Positions 1 through 5,086 of a stretch of 5,086 nt of DNA are shown piece by piece. Each line of letters starts with the position of its first letter. Within the stretch, counting starts at the first letter, position 1. The position numbers and the translations under genes are program-made. The notes beneath the pieces were generated by a model. It was not told the origin of the DNA, searched no databases, and saw only the letters and a list, made by a program, of their open reading frames with translations. Where the stretch lies: assembly GCA_027037575.1 (NCBI GenBank), contig JALVZP010000025.1:1-5086 (forward strand), given 5' to 3'. This DNA is from Desulfobacterales bacterium. Lineage in GTDB: Bacteria > Desulfobacterota > DSM-4660 > Desulfatiglandales > JALVZP01.

Positions 1-536
1 ATGTAATCAATTAGCCAGTCCTGATACTTGCTCATCCTGAAAAAATAGTTTTCCTCTTTTATAAGCTCTGGCTCTTTTTTATGATCAGGACATTTTCCAT
101 CTACAAGCTCCTTTTTTGTATAGAATCTTTCGCATCCAACACAATAAAGACCTTCATATTCACTAAAATATATGTCTTCTTTCTCATAGAGCTTATTCAG
201 GACATATTGGACAGTCCTTATATGGTTTGGATCTGTTGTCCTGATAAAGTAGTCAAAGGATATATTTAGCTTTGGCCATAGATCCCTAAACTTCCTGCTT
301 ATTCTATCAACATATTCTTTTGGACTAACTCCTGCCTCCTCTGCGGCCTTTGCTATCTTTTCTCCATGCTCATCTGTTCCAGTTAAGAAAAATGTTTTAT
401 ATCCAGAAATAAGATGAAATCTCTTAACCACATCTGCAACTATGGTCGTATATGCATGTCCAAGATGGGGTTCTGCATTCACATAATATATGGGAGTAGT
501 TATGTATAATATCTTATCATTTTCCCTTTCCTTCAT
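1..536 (-). CDS. metG: Methionyl-tRNA synthetase, N-terminal part (cut by window edge)
   Basis: This cytoplasmic class I aminoacyl-tRNA synthetase charges tRNA-Met with methionine using ATP. I translated the complementary strand from the ATG at 536-534; 178 codons are present and the rest lies beyond position 1. The catalytic Rossmann fold begins with ITTPIYYVNAEPHLGHAYTT (residues 12-31), in which HLGH (24-27) is the HIGH ATP-binding signature. GTDEHG (53-58) follows, typical of MetRS. The connective-peptide zinc knuckle is visible as CVGC (132-135) and CPDH (149-152), a single-knuckle form. The KMSKS loop and anticodon-binding domain are outside the window. The start is supported by a Shine-Dalgarno-like GAGGTGG six bases upstream. 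The start codon lies inside the end of the ricT-like gene (20-base overlap), so the two are probably co-transcribed and translationally coupled. Confidence 0.96.
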   Translation of the reverse strand, partial: MKERENDKILYITTPIYYVNAEPHLGHAYTTIVADVVKRFHLISGYKTFFLTGTDEHGEKIAKAAEEAGVSPKEYVDRISRKFRDLWPKLNISFDYFIRTTDPNHIRTVQYVLNKLYEKEDIYFSEYEGLYCVGCERFYTKKELVDGKCPDHKKEPELIKEENYFFRMSKYQDWLIDY

Positions 537-1377
537 TTTCCTCCACCTCTTTTTCTATATCCTCACGTTTTATCTCCATACTGTTTCCTGAATCAAACAT
601 TATTGTAAGTGTATCTCTCAATACATTGTGTCTAAGAACCTTGCCTTCACCATATACAGTTTTTATCCTTTTTCCTATCTCAGGGAGATCCTCTTTGCTC
701 TTTTCATAAAATCCATGCTCAAATGCAAGACAACACATGAGCCTTCCACATGTTCCAGAGATTTTATTTGGATTAAGTGGTATATCCTGTATCTTTGCCA
801 TTTTTATTGTTACTGGAGTAAAATCCCTTATGAAGGCAGCACAGCAAATAGGTCTTCCACAAGGGCCTATACCTCCTATCATACTTGCTTCTTGTCTCAC
901 ACCTATTTGCCTCAATTCTATTCTTATCCTAAATTTTCCTACCAGATCCTTTAATAGACCCCTGAAATCCACTCTTCCATCTGCAGTAAAGTATATTATT
1001 ACTTTGTTTTCATCAAATGGTTTTTCCACATCTACCAGATTCATCTCCAATTTATGAAACTCTATTCTTTCCAGGCAAAATTTTTTAACTTCTTTTTCAA
1101 GCTTTATATCCTTCTTGAGTTTTTCTATATCTTCCTGATTTGCCCTCCTTATAATCCGTGCACTTGTCTTTATAGGCTCACTTAATCTCCTCGGTTCTGT
1201 AATAACCTCTCCTATAAACTTCTTTTCATCTTCAGATTCCAGAATTACTTTTGTCCCTTTTTTTATACGCACATTTTCTGCATTTGCAGGAAATATCTTT
1301 GCCCTATGTCTAATTGCTACTCCTACTATTCTTGTCTTTTTCTTCTTATCCTTTTTTGCTTGCTTTTTTGACTGCAT
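517..1377 (-). CDS. ricT: PSP1-domain protein, RicT/YaaT-like
   Basis: This 286-residue protein matches the PSP1 family, whose Bacillus member RicT (YaaT) works with RicA and RicF in an iron-sulfur complex affecting RNase Y-dependent RNA maturation and development. That role is known only in Bacillus; its role here is inferred by family. A very basic Lys-rich start (residues 2-15) precedes the PSP1 core. The core has two cysteine clusters: GPCGRPICC (171-179; C173, C178, C179) and GTCGRLMCCL (208-217; C210, C215, C216). These are the conserved cysteines thought to bind [4Fe-4S]. The C-terminal part (about 230-272) looks like a small beta domain, followed by an acidic tail. The ATG at 1377 has AAGGAG eleven bases upstream. 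Linkage of this family to metG is, as I recall, seen in several bacterial phyla. No ricA or ricF partner is visible in the window. Confidence 0.92.
   Translation of the reverse strand: MQSKKQAKKDKKKKTRIVGVAIRHRAKIFPANAENVRIKKGTKVILESEDEKKFIGEVITEPRRLSEPIKTSARIIRRANQEDIEKLKKDIKLEKEVKKFCLERIEFHKLEMNLVDVEKPFDENKVIIYFTADGRVDFRGLLKDLVGKFRIRIELRQIGVRQEASMIGGIGPCGRPICCAAFIRDFTPVTIKMAKIQDIPLNPNKISGTCGRLMCCLAFEHGFYEKSKEDLPEIGKRIKTVYGEGKVLRHNVLRDTLTIMFDSGNSMEIKREDIEKEVEENEGKGK
543..549 (-). promoter_or_regulatory. Ribosome binding site of metG
   Basis: On the minus strand GAGGTGG ends six bases before the ATG at 536. It lies inside the last codons of the upstream ricT-like gene and fixes the metG start. 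An adjoining GGAGG, only three bases from the ATG, is probably too close to be used alone. Confidence 0.7.
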
Positions 1378-1392
1378 CTTTGCCTATTCTCC

Positions 1393-1421
1393 TTGACTGG
1401 GATATATTGCCAATTTATGAT
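1393..1421 (+). promoter_or_regulatory. Rightward sigma-70 promoter for the beta-helix gene
   Basis: TTGACT (1393-1398) and TATGAT (1416-1421) are separated by exactly 17 bp; each matches the consensus at five of six positions. The predicted start site near 1428 gives a leader of about 40 bases containing the ribosome binding site AGGGAG (1455-1460), seven bases before the ATG at 1468. Confidence 0.75.
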
Positions 1422-1439
1422 TCTTTTGTCCATGTCTTT

Positions 1440-1445
1440 ATTATA
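1440..1445 (-). promoter_or_regulatory. Leftward -10 box for the ricT-metG operon
   Basis: The minus strand reads a perfect TATAAT here, 62 bases before the ricT start. No good -35 hexamer lies at 16-18 bp; the best stretch (around 1463-1468) is only AT-rich and overlaps the start codon of the rightward gene. The preceding base pattern has a G at the extended -10 position. It is a probable but incomplete promoter, with a start site near 1433. Confidence 0.5.
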
Positions 1446-1467
1446 ACTCTTTTTAGGGAGTGATTTT

Positions 1468-2682
1468 ATGAAAAAAAAGGTAGAAATGCTTTTGAAAAAA
1501 GGAGTGAAAATTATATCTCCAGAGACTGTAGAGATAGGAAATGAGGTGGACATAGATAGAATAGGGAAAGGGGTAATTATTCATGCAGGGTGTAAGATAT
1601 ATGGACCAGATACATACATAGATCAAGGGACAGAGCTTGGCTCAGAAGCAACAGTAAGTGTATATAACTGTTACATAGGGAAGAATGTAAAGCTTAAAGG
1701 TGGTGTATTTTATAAGTCTACATTTTTGGATGGAGTAAGTATCGGCTTGGGTGCACAGATAAGAGAGGGGTGTCTTTTAGAAGAGAAGGCAAGATGTGCT
1801 CATACTGTTGGGCTTAAGCAGACCATACTCTTTCCATATGTCACCCTGGGTAGCCTTATAAACTTTTGTGATTGTCTTATGGCAGGAGGAACAGATGAGA
1901 AGAATCATAGTGAAGTGGGAAGCTCTTATATACATTTTAATTATACCCCCAATCAGGATAAGGCAACAGCATCCCTTATAGGTGATGTTCCAAGAGGAGT
2001 AATGCTTAGAGAACCTCCTATCTTTTTGGGAGGACAGGGAGGGATAGTAGGTCCTGTAAGAATAGGATATGGAGTGGTAGTTGCAGCTGGAACTATTGTC
2101 AGGAAGGATCTTCTTGAAGAAAATACACTTTTTATTGACTATCCAGCAAGAGTAAGCAAAAAGCTTCCATTTCATAGAGGTTTCTATCCCAATCCCAAAA
2201 GGATATTCAGGCTTAATATACTCTATATTGCAAATCTTATTGCCTTGAGAAGATGGTATCTGGATATAAGAAACAGTTTTATGAATAGAATAATTTTTAA
2301 AGGTGCAATAGATACAATAGATACTGCAATAGCAGAGAGAATAAAAAGGCTTAGAGAAGTGGCTTACAGAATGCCAGATTCCATAAGGCTTCATAAAAGG
2401 ATAAAGGGAAATAATGATAGAATAATAAAGTGGAAAGAGAGATTCTATGAAAAATGGCCAGAGATAGAAAGATATCTATTGAATGCAAAGGAAATAAAGG
2501 GAGACTCAAAGAAAAGGGAAGATTTTTTAAAGGCTATCGAGGCATCAATAAAAGAAAATGGATATGACTATATCCAGGTTATAAAAGGACTGAAAGAAGA
2601 AGATGCAAAGAAAGGGACAGAATGGCTCCAGAATGTTGTAGATGAGATCCTAAAGGAATCTAAGAGGATAATAAAGGATTAA
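1468..2682 (+). CDS. GlmU-like left-handed beta-helix (hexapeptide-repeat) protein with helical tail
   Basis: This 404-residue protein resembles the acetyltransferase half of GlmU but lacks its N-terminal uridylyltransferase domain. Hexapeptide-like turns run from about residue 15 to 215, for example VEIGNEVDI, CYIGKNVKL and GVSIGLGAQI. They end in GGIVGPVRIGYGVVVAAGTIVRKD (about 191-214, described here as a landmark), the usual closing coils of this fold. FNYTPNQDKATASLIGD (157-173) parallels the GlmU segment containing NY and IGD, which is followed there by substrate-binding coils; here that region carries a Pro/Gly-rich insertion (174-192). From about 240 the protein becomes helical, basic and charged. 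A moderately hydrophobic stretch at 249-262 might contact a membrane. It is probably a soluble sugar-nucleotide acyltransferase or a non-catalytic relative; the substrate is unknown. It stands alone behind its own promoter, so context does not help. Confidence 0.8.
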   Translation: MKKKVEMLLKKGVKIISPETVEIGNEVDIDRIGKGVIIHAGCKIYGPDTYIDQGTELGSEATVSVYNCYIGKNVKLKGGVFYKSTFLDGVSIGLGAQIREGCLLEEKARCAHTVGLKQTILFPYVTLGSLINFCDCLMAGGTDEKNHSEVGSSYIHFNYTPNQDKATASLIGDVPRGVMLREPPIFLGGQGGIVGPVRIGYGVVVAAGTIVRKDLLEENTLFIDYPARVSKKLPFHRGFYPNPKRIFRLNILYIANLIALRRWYLDIRNSFMNRIIFKGAIDTIDTAIAERIKRLREVAYRMPDSIRLHKRIKGNNDRIIKWKERFYEKWPEIERYLLNAKEIKGDSKKREDFLKAIEASIKENGYDYIQVIKGLKEEDAKKGTEWLQNVVDEILKESKRIIKD

Positions 2683-2691
2683 CATTAATAT
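2683..2691. repeat. Left copy of 9-bp direct repeat bracketing the transposase remnant
   Basis: CATTAATAT occurs here, directly after the stop codon of the beta-helix gene, and again at 3195-3203 just beyond the C-terminal transposase remnant. The spacing and position suit a target-site duplication left by insertion. The sequence is AT-only apart from its first base, so chance is a real alternative. Confidence 0.4.
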
Positions 2692-2793
2692 TAAAGGAGC
2701 TTAGAATTACCACTCCTAACATAAGAAGGAACAAACTAAATCTTAAGACCATTTTTGAAATAGCCAAGGCCAACCAAACCCAAGAGGAACTGT

Positions 2794-2845
2794 CCTATAA
2801 AGAAATATTTATAAACCTATAAAGAAATATTTATAAAGAAATATT
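2794..2845. repeat. 22-bp tandem duplication, about 2.4 copies
   Basis: Copy one is 2794-2815 and copy two 2816-2837, identical across all 22 bases (CCTATAAAGA at the start, TTTATAAA at the end). The end of copy two plus the next eight bases gives a partial third copy (tataaagaaatatt, 2832-2845). Since 22 is not a multiple of three, the duplication shifts the reading frame of the transposase remnant and creates the stop at 2820-2822. The partial third copy probably seeded the duplication by slippage. Confidence 0.95.
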
Positions 2846-3070
2846 ATAGAATATCAAAAATACCTGAACAAATACTCAAACTCCTTCTTCAAAACTGGTC
2901 CAAAGGGTTCTATATAAGAGAAAATACTTTACTTCATCTCTGATGGAACTGGCCTTAGTTACAATAACCTTTTATAAGAGTAATCCTGTAGTTGGAGTAA
3001 TCTTATCTAAGGAAGGCCTCTAAAGAATATTGAAAACAGTGGAAAAAAGAGGCTTGGCTGTTTTTGTGCT

Positions 3071-3084
3071 CTATAATCTATAAT
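3071..3084. repeat. 7-bp tandem duplication (CTATAAT twice)
   Basis: CTATAAT at 3071-3077 is followed directly by CTATAAT at 3078-3084. The extra seven bases shift the frame and create a TAA at 3081 in the transposase C-terminal region. Collapsing to one copy rejoins the frame into the hydrophobic C-terminal segment. Confidence 0.9.
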
Positions 3085-3157
3085 ATGTATCTTCTGGCTT
3101 CTCTTTTGTATGTTTATTTGTCATTTGTGAGGTATTTTTCGAAGAGCCGACAAGCTA

Positions 3158-3186
3158 TTGACATTTTAGAAAGAGGGAATTATAAA
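3158..3186 (+). promoter_or_regulatory. Strong sigma-70 promoter of the glutamate synthase operon
   Basis: A perfect TTGACA (3158-3163) and TATAAA (3181-3186, five of six consensus bases) are separated by exactly 17 bp. The predicted start near 3193 leaves a leader of about 28 bases. The leader contains AAGGG (3209-3213) and an overlapping GGAAGG just before the ATG at 3221. The promoter lies within the last codons of the transposase remnant, so it may derive from that element. No operator, riboswitch or hairpin is obvious in the short leader. Confidence 0.8.
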
Positions 3187-3194
3187 ATTAATTT

Positions 3195-3203
3195 CATTAA
3201 TAT
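3195..3203. repeat. Right copy of 9-bp direct repeat
   Basis: CATTAATAT here matches 2683-2691 exactly. Inside the two copies, at an equal distance of nine bases, lie 2701-2714 and 3172-3185, which match at 11 of 14 positions as inverted repeats. This symmetry supports insertion-element ends, but the left inverted segment overlaps apparent transposase coding sequence, which is unusual. Confidence 0.4.
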
Positions 3204-3220
3204 ATGAAAAGGGAAGGCTG

Positions 3221-4351
3221 ATGTGTAGGTTAGTAGCTATTAGCAGTGATGATCCTATTTCTCCAATGGTAGCTATTAATGCCTTAAACGCAATGAAGGA
3301 AGGCCATGATGGTTCAGGTGTAGGAATATTCTTAACTGATCTAAGCGGCCCTTTTGAAGAGATGAAGAATTCTCCCATCCTTTCTGGCATATTTACAAAG
3401 GAAGGACTCAGAAAACTGGATGAATTCATGATGAATCTCGGTTTCATGACAAAATATAAAACTTCTATAAAAGTAGATAAAAAGCCTCCTCCAGGAGTTC
3501 CAAAAAGGGACATATATCTTATTCGTGCATATGAATATCCTGAAGAGTGGGAAAGTTTAACAGAGGAGGAAAAGAAATTCAGACTAATGATGATAAGACT
3601 TCAGCTTAGAAAAATGGGAGAAGAAAAGGAGGACATGATTGTCTATAGTTTCTGGCCAGATGTTGTAATGATAAAGGAGATAGGAGATCCACTTACTGTA
3701 GCAGAATATCTCAACCTGGACAGAGAAGAGCTAAAGGCAAGAATCATAATGGCTCAAGGAAGACAGAATACAAACTACGCAATAAATCTATATGCATGCC
3801 ATCCCTTCTTTATTCAAGGTGTTGCAACCATGACAAATGGTGAAAACACGGCATTTGTTCCTATAAGGGAGTTTCTTACATCCAGGGGTTTTCCTGGATA
3901 CATTGGCTATCAATCAGATTCAGAGGTATTTACTCATATACTCCACTACATGCTCTATAAGCTAAAGCTCCCTTTGGAATACTACAAACACATAATTACT
4001 CCTCTTCAGGACAATGAGCTGGATAAACATCCAAACGGTAGATTTTTGAGGATATTAAAGCATTCATGTAGGATGCTTATTATAGATGGCCCAAACTGTG
4101 TGATGGGCTGTCTGCCTGATAAGACACTTTTTATTGTCCAGGATAGAAAAAAGCTTAGACCAGGCATAGTTGGAGGAAGACCTGGATTCTTTACTATTGC
4201 ATCTGAGATGTGTGGCTTGGATGCAGTTATTCCTCCCTCTGAAAGGATATGGGAGTTTCAACCAATGTATTTGGATACAGCAATAATACCACCTGACCGT
4301 AAGGAGTTAAAAATATGTCGCCAGACGGAACCCTTACCCCCTCTACATTAA
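3221..4351 (+). CDS. Glutamate synthase glutaminase subunit (class II glutamine amidotransferase)
   Basis: This 376-residue protein is the ammonia-producing part of a split glutamate synthase. It hydrolyses glutamine to glutamate and passes ammonia to the synthase subunit encoded next. The start MCRL puts Cys2 at the N-terminus after Met removal, the nucleophile of class II (Ntn) amidotransferases, which strongly supports this ATG. GHDGSGVGIF (28-37) matches the RG-DGAG region of GltB. ACHPFF (192-197), TNGEN (205-209, oxyanion-hole Asn region) and YQSDSE (230-235) follow in family order. The long stretch between about 80 and 175 is charged and helical, as in archaeal-type stand-alone subunits. 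The length fits those rather than the roughly 1500-residue fused bacterial GltB. It follows a strong promoter by about 28 transcribed bases and overlaps the next gene by 37 bp. The class assignment is firm; which naming scheme applies is not. Confidence 0.93.
   Translation: MCRLVAISSDDPISPMVAINALNAMKEGHDGSGVGIFLTDLSGPFEEMKNSPILSGIFTKEGLRKLDEFMMNLGFMTKYKTSIKVDKKPPPGVPKRDIYLIRAYEYPEEWESLTEEEKKFRLMMIRLQLRKMGEEKEDMIVYSFWPDVVMIKEIGDPLTVAEYLNLDREELKARIIMAQGRQNTNYAINLYACHPFFIQGVATMTNGENTAFVPIREFLTSRGFPGYIGYQSDSEVFTHILHYMLYKLKLPLEYYKHIITPLQDNELDKHPNGRFLRILKHSCRMLIIDGPNCVMGCLPDKTLFIVQDRKKLRPGIVGGRPGFFTIASEMCGLDAVIPPSERIWEFQPMYLDTAIIPPDRKELKICRQTEPLPPLH
4301..4306 (+). promoter_or_regulatory. Ribosome binding site of the FMN/ferredoxin subunit
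   Basis: AAGGAG lies eight bases before the ATG at 4315, inside the end of the glutaminase gene. It decides the start of the second subunit and makes the 37-bp overlap credible, because no other start with a comparable site is near. Confidence 0.85.
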
Positions 4352-5086
4352 GTGTAAAGGATCTGCCCTGGCAGATCCACTGGGATAAAGAAAAGTGCAC
4401 CCTTTGTGGAAGATGTGTTGCAGTATGCCCTGTAAGGGCAATAGAGCTTGGTGTACATAGAAAGAGGATTGTAGAGTTCCATCCCGGATTTGCTGCCTCA
4501 AATGTCCATATGCTCTACCACGGAATAAGACAGAAGACAGATCCTGCCCATGCCTGCAATGGATGTGCAATGTGCAACCTGGTCTGTCCAAACAATGCAA
4601 TAATCCCTTATAGAAGCGATGAGATAGACAAGCTCCGTTTCCATATGAACCAGGGAGGTCAGCCAAGAAGAAGGGGTGGAAGAAGGAATGTTCCAGATAC
4701 CATACTTGATAGAATAAAATTTGTCCGTATATCTATGCTTACAGACCCTGCACTTGATGCGGGAAGACACGAATTTGAACTCAGAACCCTTCTTGGAAGG
4801 ATACTTCCTCCTGAAAAGGCAATTGAACTTTATAAAAAAGGGGGATGGATTCCACCTGTAAGAGAAATATATCCCCTTATCATTGGTTCTATGTCCTTTG
4901 GAGCACTTTCCCCTACTATGTGGGAAGGTCTTGTGATGGGGGTTACCTATCTGAATGAGGAGCTTGGAATGCCTGTAAGGATGTGCACTGGTGAAGGTGG
5001 TGTTCCACCAAGACTTCTCCGCTCCAGATTCATAAAGTATATGATTATTCAGATTGCAAGCGGATACTTTGGATGGGATGAGATAA
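4315..5086 (+). CDS. gltB: Glutamate synthase FMN-binding subunit with N-terminal ferredoxin domain (partial)
   Basis: This subunit would make glutamate from 2-oxoglutarate and ammonia on FMN. The first 257 codons are present and the gene runs off the right edge. A two-cluster ferredoxin domain comes first: CTLCGRCVAVCP (C28, C31, C34, C38) and CNGCAMCNLVCP (C81, C84, C87, C91), each able to hold a [4Fe-4S] cluster. A basic linker (about 108-116) leads into the synthase domain. There SMSFGALSPTMWEGL and TGEGGVPPRLLRSR, then IASGYFGW, match the start of the FMN-binding barrel of GltB (SMSFG and TGEGG are family hallmarks). The flavin-binding remainder, the 3Fe-4S cysteines and any GXGXG domain are outside the window. 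The organisation resembles archaeal and Thermotoga-like split enzymes, in which ferredoxin motifs feed electrons to FMN. The electron donor cannot be told from this part. Confidence 0.94.
   Translation, partial: MSPDGTLTPSTLSVKDLPWQIHWDKEKCTLCGRCVAVCPVRAIELGVHRKRIVEFHPGFAASNVHMLYHGIRQKTDPAHACNGCAMCNLVCPNNAIIPYRSDEIDKLRFHMNQGGQPRRRGGRRNVPDTILDRIKFVRISMLTDPALDAGRHEFELRTLLGRILPPEKAIELYKKGGWIPPVREIYPLIIGSMSFGALSPTMWEGLVMGVTYLNEELGMPVRMCTGEGGVPPRLLRSRFIKYMIIQIASGYFGWDEI

Larger units (their letters stand above)
2688..3207 (+). pseudogene. Decayed, internally deleted transposase gene
   Basis: Translated pieces line up in order as one broken transposase. Piece one (2688-2819) reads LKELRITTPNIRRNKLNLK and onward, ending after a duplicated segment. 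Removing one 22-bp repeat copy continues it as KKYYRISKIPEQILKLLL up to a stop at 2941. After a frame change, YFISDGTGLSYNNLL (2930-2974) contains a DGTG motif like that around the first catalytic Asp of IS4-type DDE transposases. Another frame change gives a short piece with a stop at 3021, then ILKTVEKRGLAVFVLYN (3027-3077). Removing one copy of a 7-bp repeat joins this to MYLLASLLYVYLSFVRYFSK (3085 onward), ending with TGA at 3205-3207. The total is far below the 300-400 codons usual for such enzymes, and the second Asp and Glu regions are missing, so a large internal deletion is likely. There is no start codon. The exact IS family is not recognised; the gene is certainly non-functional. 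Confidence 0.72.

Noticed and set aside
628..1057. Open frames on the plus strand opposite the ricT-like gene
   Set aside because: They lie antisense to a gene with clear family motifs and their translations are Ser/Tyr/Ile-rich with no recognisable domain; they are shadow frames.
1777..2394. 205-codon minus-strand frame inside the beta-helix gene
   Set aside because: It is rich in Ser, Tyr, Cys and Lys, has no recognisable motif, and is fully inside a gene with a good promoter, ribosome site and fold signature.
2685..2717. Possible terminator after the beta-helix gene: palindrome TTAATATTAA and a GGAG/CTCC pairing
   Set aside because: The palindrome is AT-only and weak, the second stem is about five base pairs with a 13-base loop, and no T-run follows either.
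2762..3059. AGCCAAG (2762-2768) and CTTGGCT (3053-3059) as an inverted repeat pair within the gap
   Set aside because: Only seven bases match, they are nearly 300 bp apart and both lie inside the coding fossil, so chance is the simplest reading.
3085..3207. Small 40-codon reading frame (MYLLASLLYVYL...) just upstream of the glutaminase gene, with a hydrophobic start like a small membrane protein
   Set aside because: There is no ribosome binding site before its ATG, the glutamate synthase promoter lies inside it, and removing the 7-bp duplication joins it to the transposase remnant. It is better explained as the C-terminal end of the fossil gene.
4343..4770. Minus-strand frames across the ferredoxin/FMN subunit
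   Set aside because: The plus strand here carries two ferredoxin motifs in an ideal operon position, so the minus-strand frames are shadows.

Overview
This window reads as chromosomal DNA of an AT-rich bacterium that makes most of its arginine codons AGA/AGG and much of its isoleucine ATA. That codon habit is common in thermophilic or anaerobic lineages. The gene set (RicT next to methionyl-tRNA synthetase, and a glutamate synthase split into separate domain proteins) fits a Gram-negative anaerobe such as a Thermodesulfobacteriota or Nitrospirota member. That placement is a guess; the sequence alone does not fix the lineage.

Layout. Positions 1-1377 hold a leftward pair: a PSP1-family RicT/YaaT-like protein (517-1377), then the first 178 codons of methionyl-tRNA synthetase (1-536, cut by the window edge). 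The two overlap by 20 bases and look co-transcribed. Positions 1378-1467 are a short divergent intergenic region with a good rightward promoter (17-bp spacing) and a perfect leftward -10 box, placed face to face. Positions 1468-2682 encode a rightward 404-residue protein. It has a left-handed beta-helix domain resembling the C-terminal half of GlmU and a charged helical tail, and no nucleotidyltransferase domain.

Positions 2683-3220 carry no intact gene but are not empty. They hold a decayed, internally deleted transposase gene. Recognisable pieces sit in three frames: an N-terminal region, a DGTG motif like that around the first catalytic Asp of DDE transposases, and a hydrophobic C-terminal region. 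Two of its frame breaks coincide with small exact tandem duplications (22 bp and 7 bp); removing one copy of each rejoins the reading frame. A 9-bp direct repeat brackets the remnant. A near-consensus sigma-70 promoter for the next operon lies inside its right end.

Positions 3221-5086 are the start of a glutamate synthase operon of the split, archaeal-like type. A class II glutaminase subunit (3221-4351) overlaps by 37 bp the subunit carrying two [4Fe-4S] ferredoxin motifs and the start of the FMN-binding synthase domain (4315 to beyond the window). The glutaminase would release ammonia from glutamine. The second subunit would use it, with 2-oxoglutarate and electrons, to make glutamate. The redox partner and GXGXG-domain gene would be expected downstream.

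I found no sign of a new defence system, CRISPR array, RNA gene or active mobile element. The most unusual content is the fossil transposase and its apparent link to the glutamate synthase promoter, followed by the GlmU-like beta-helix protein.
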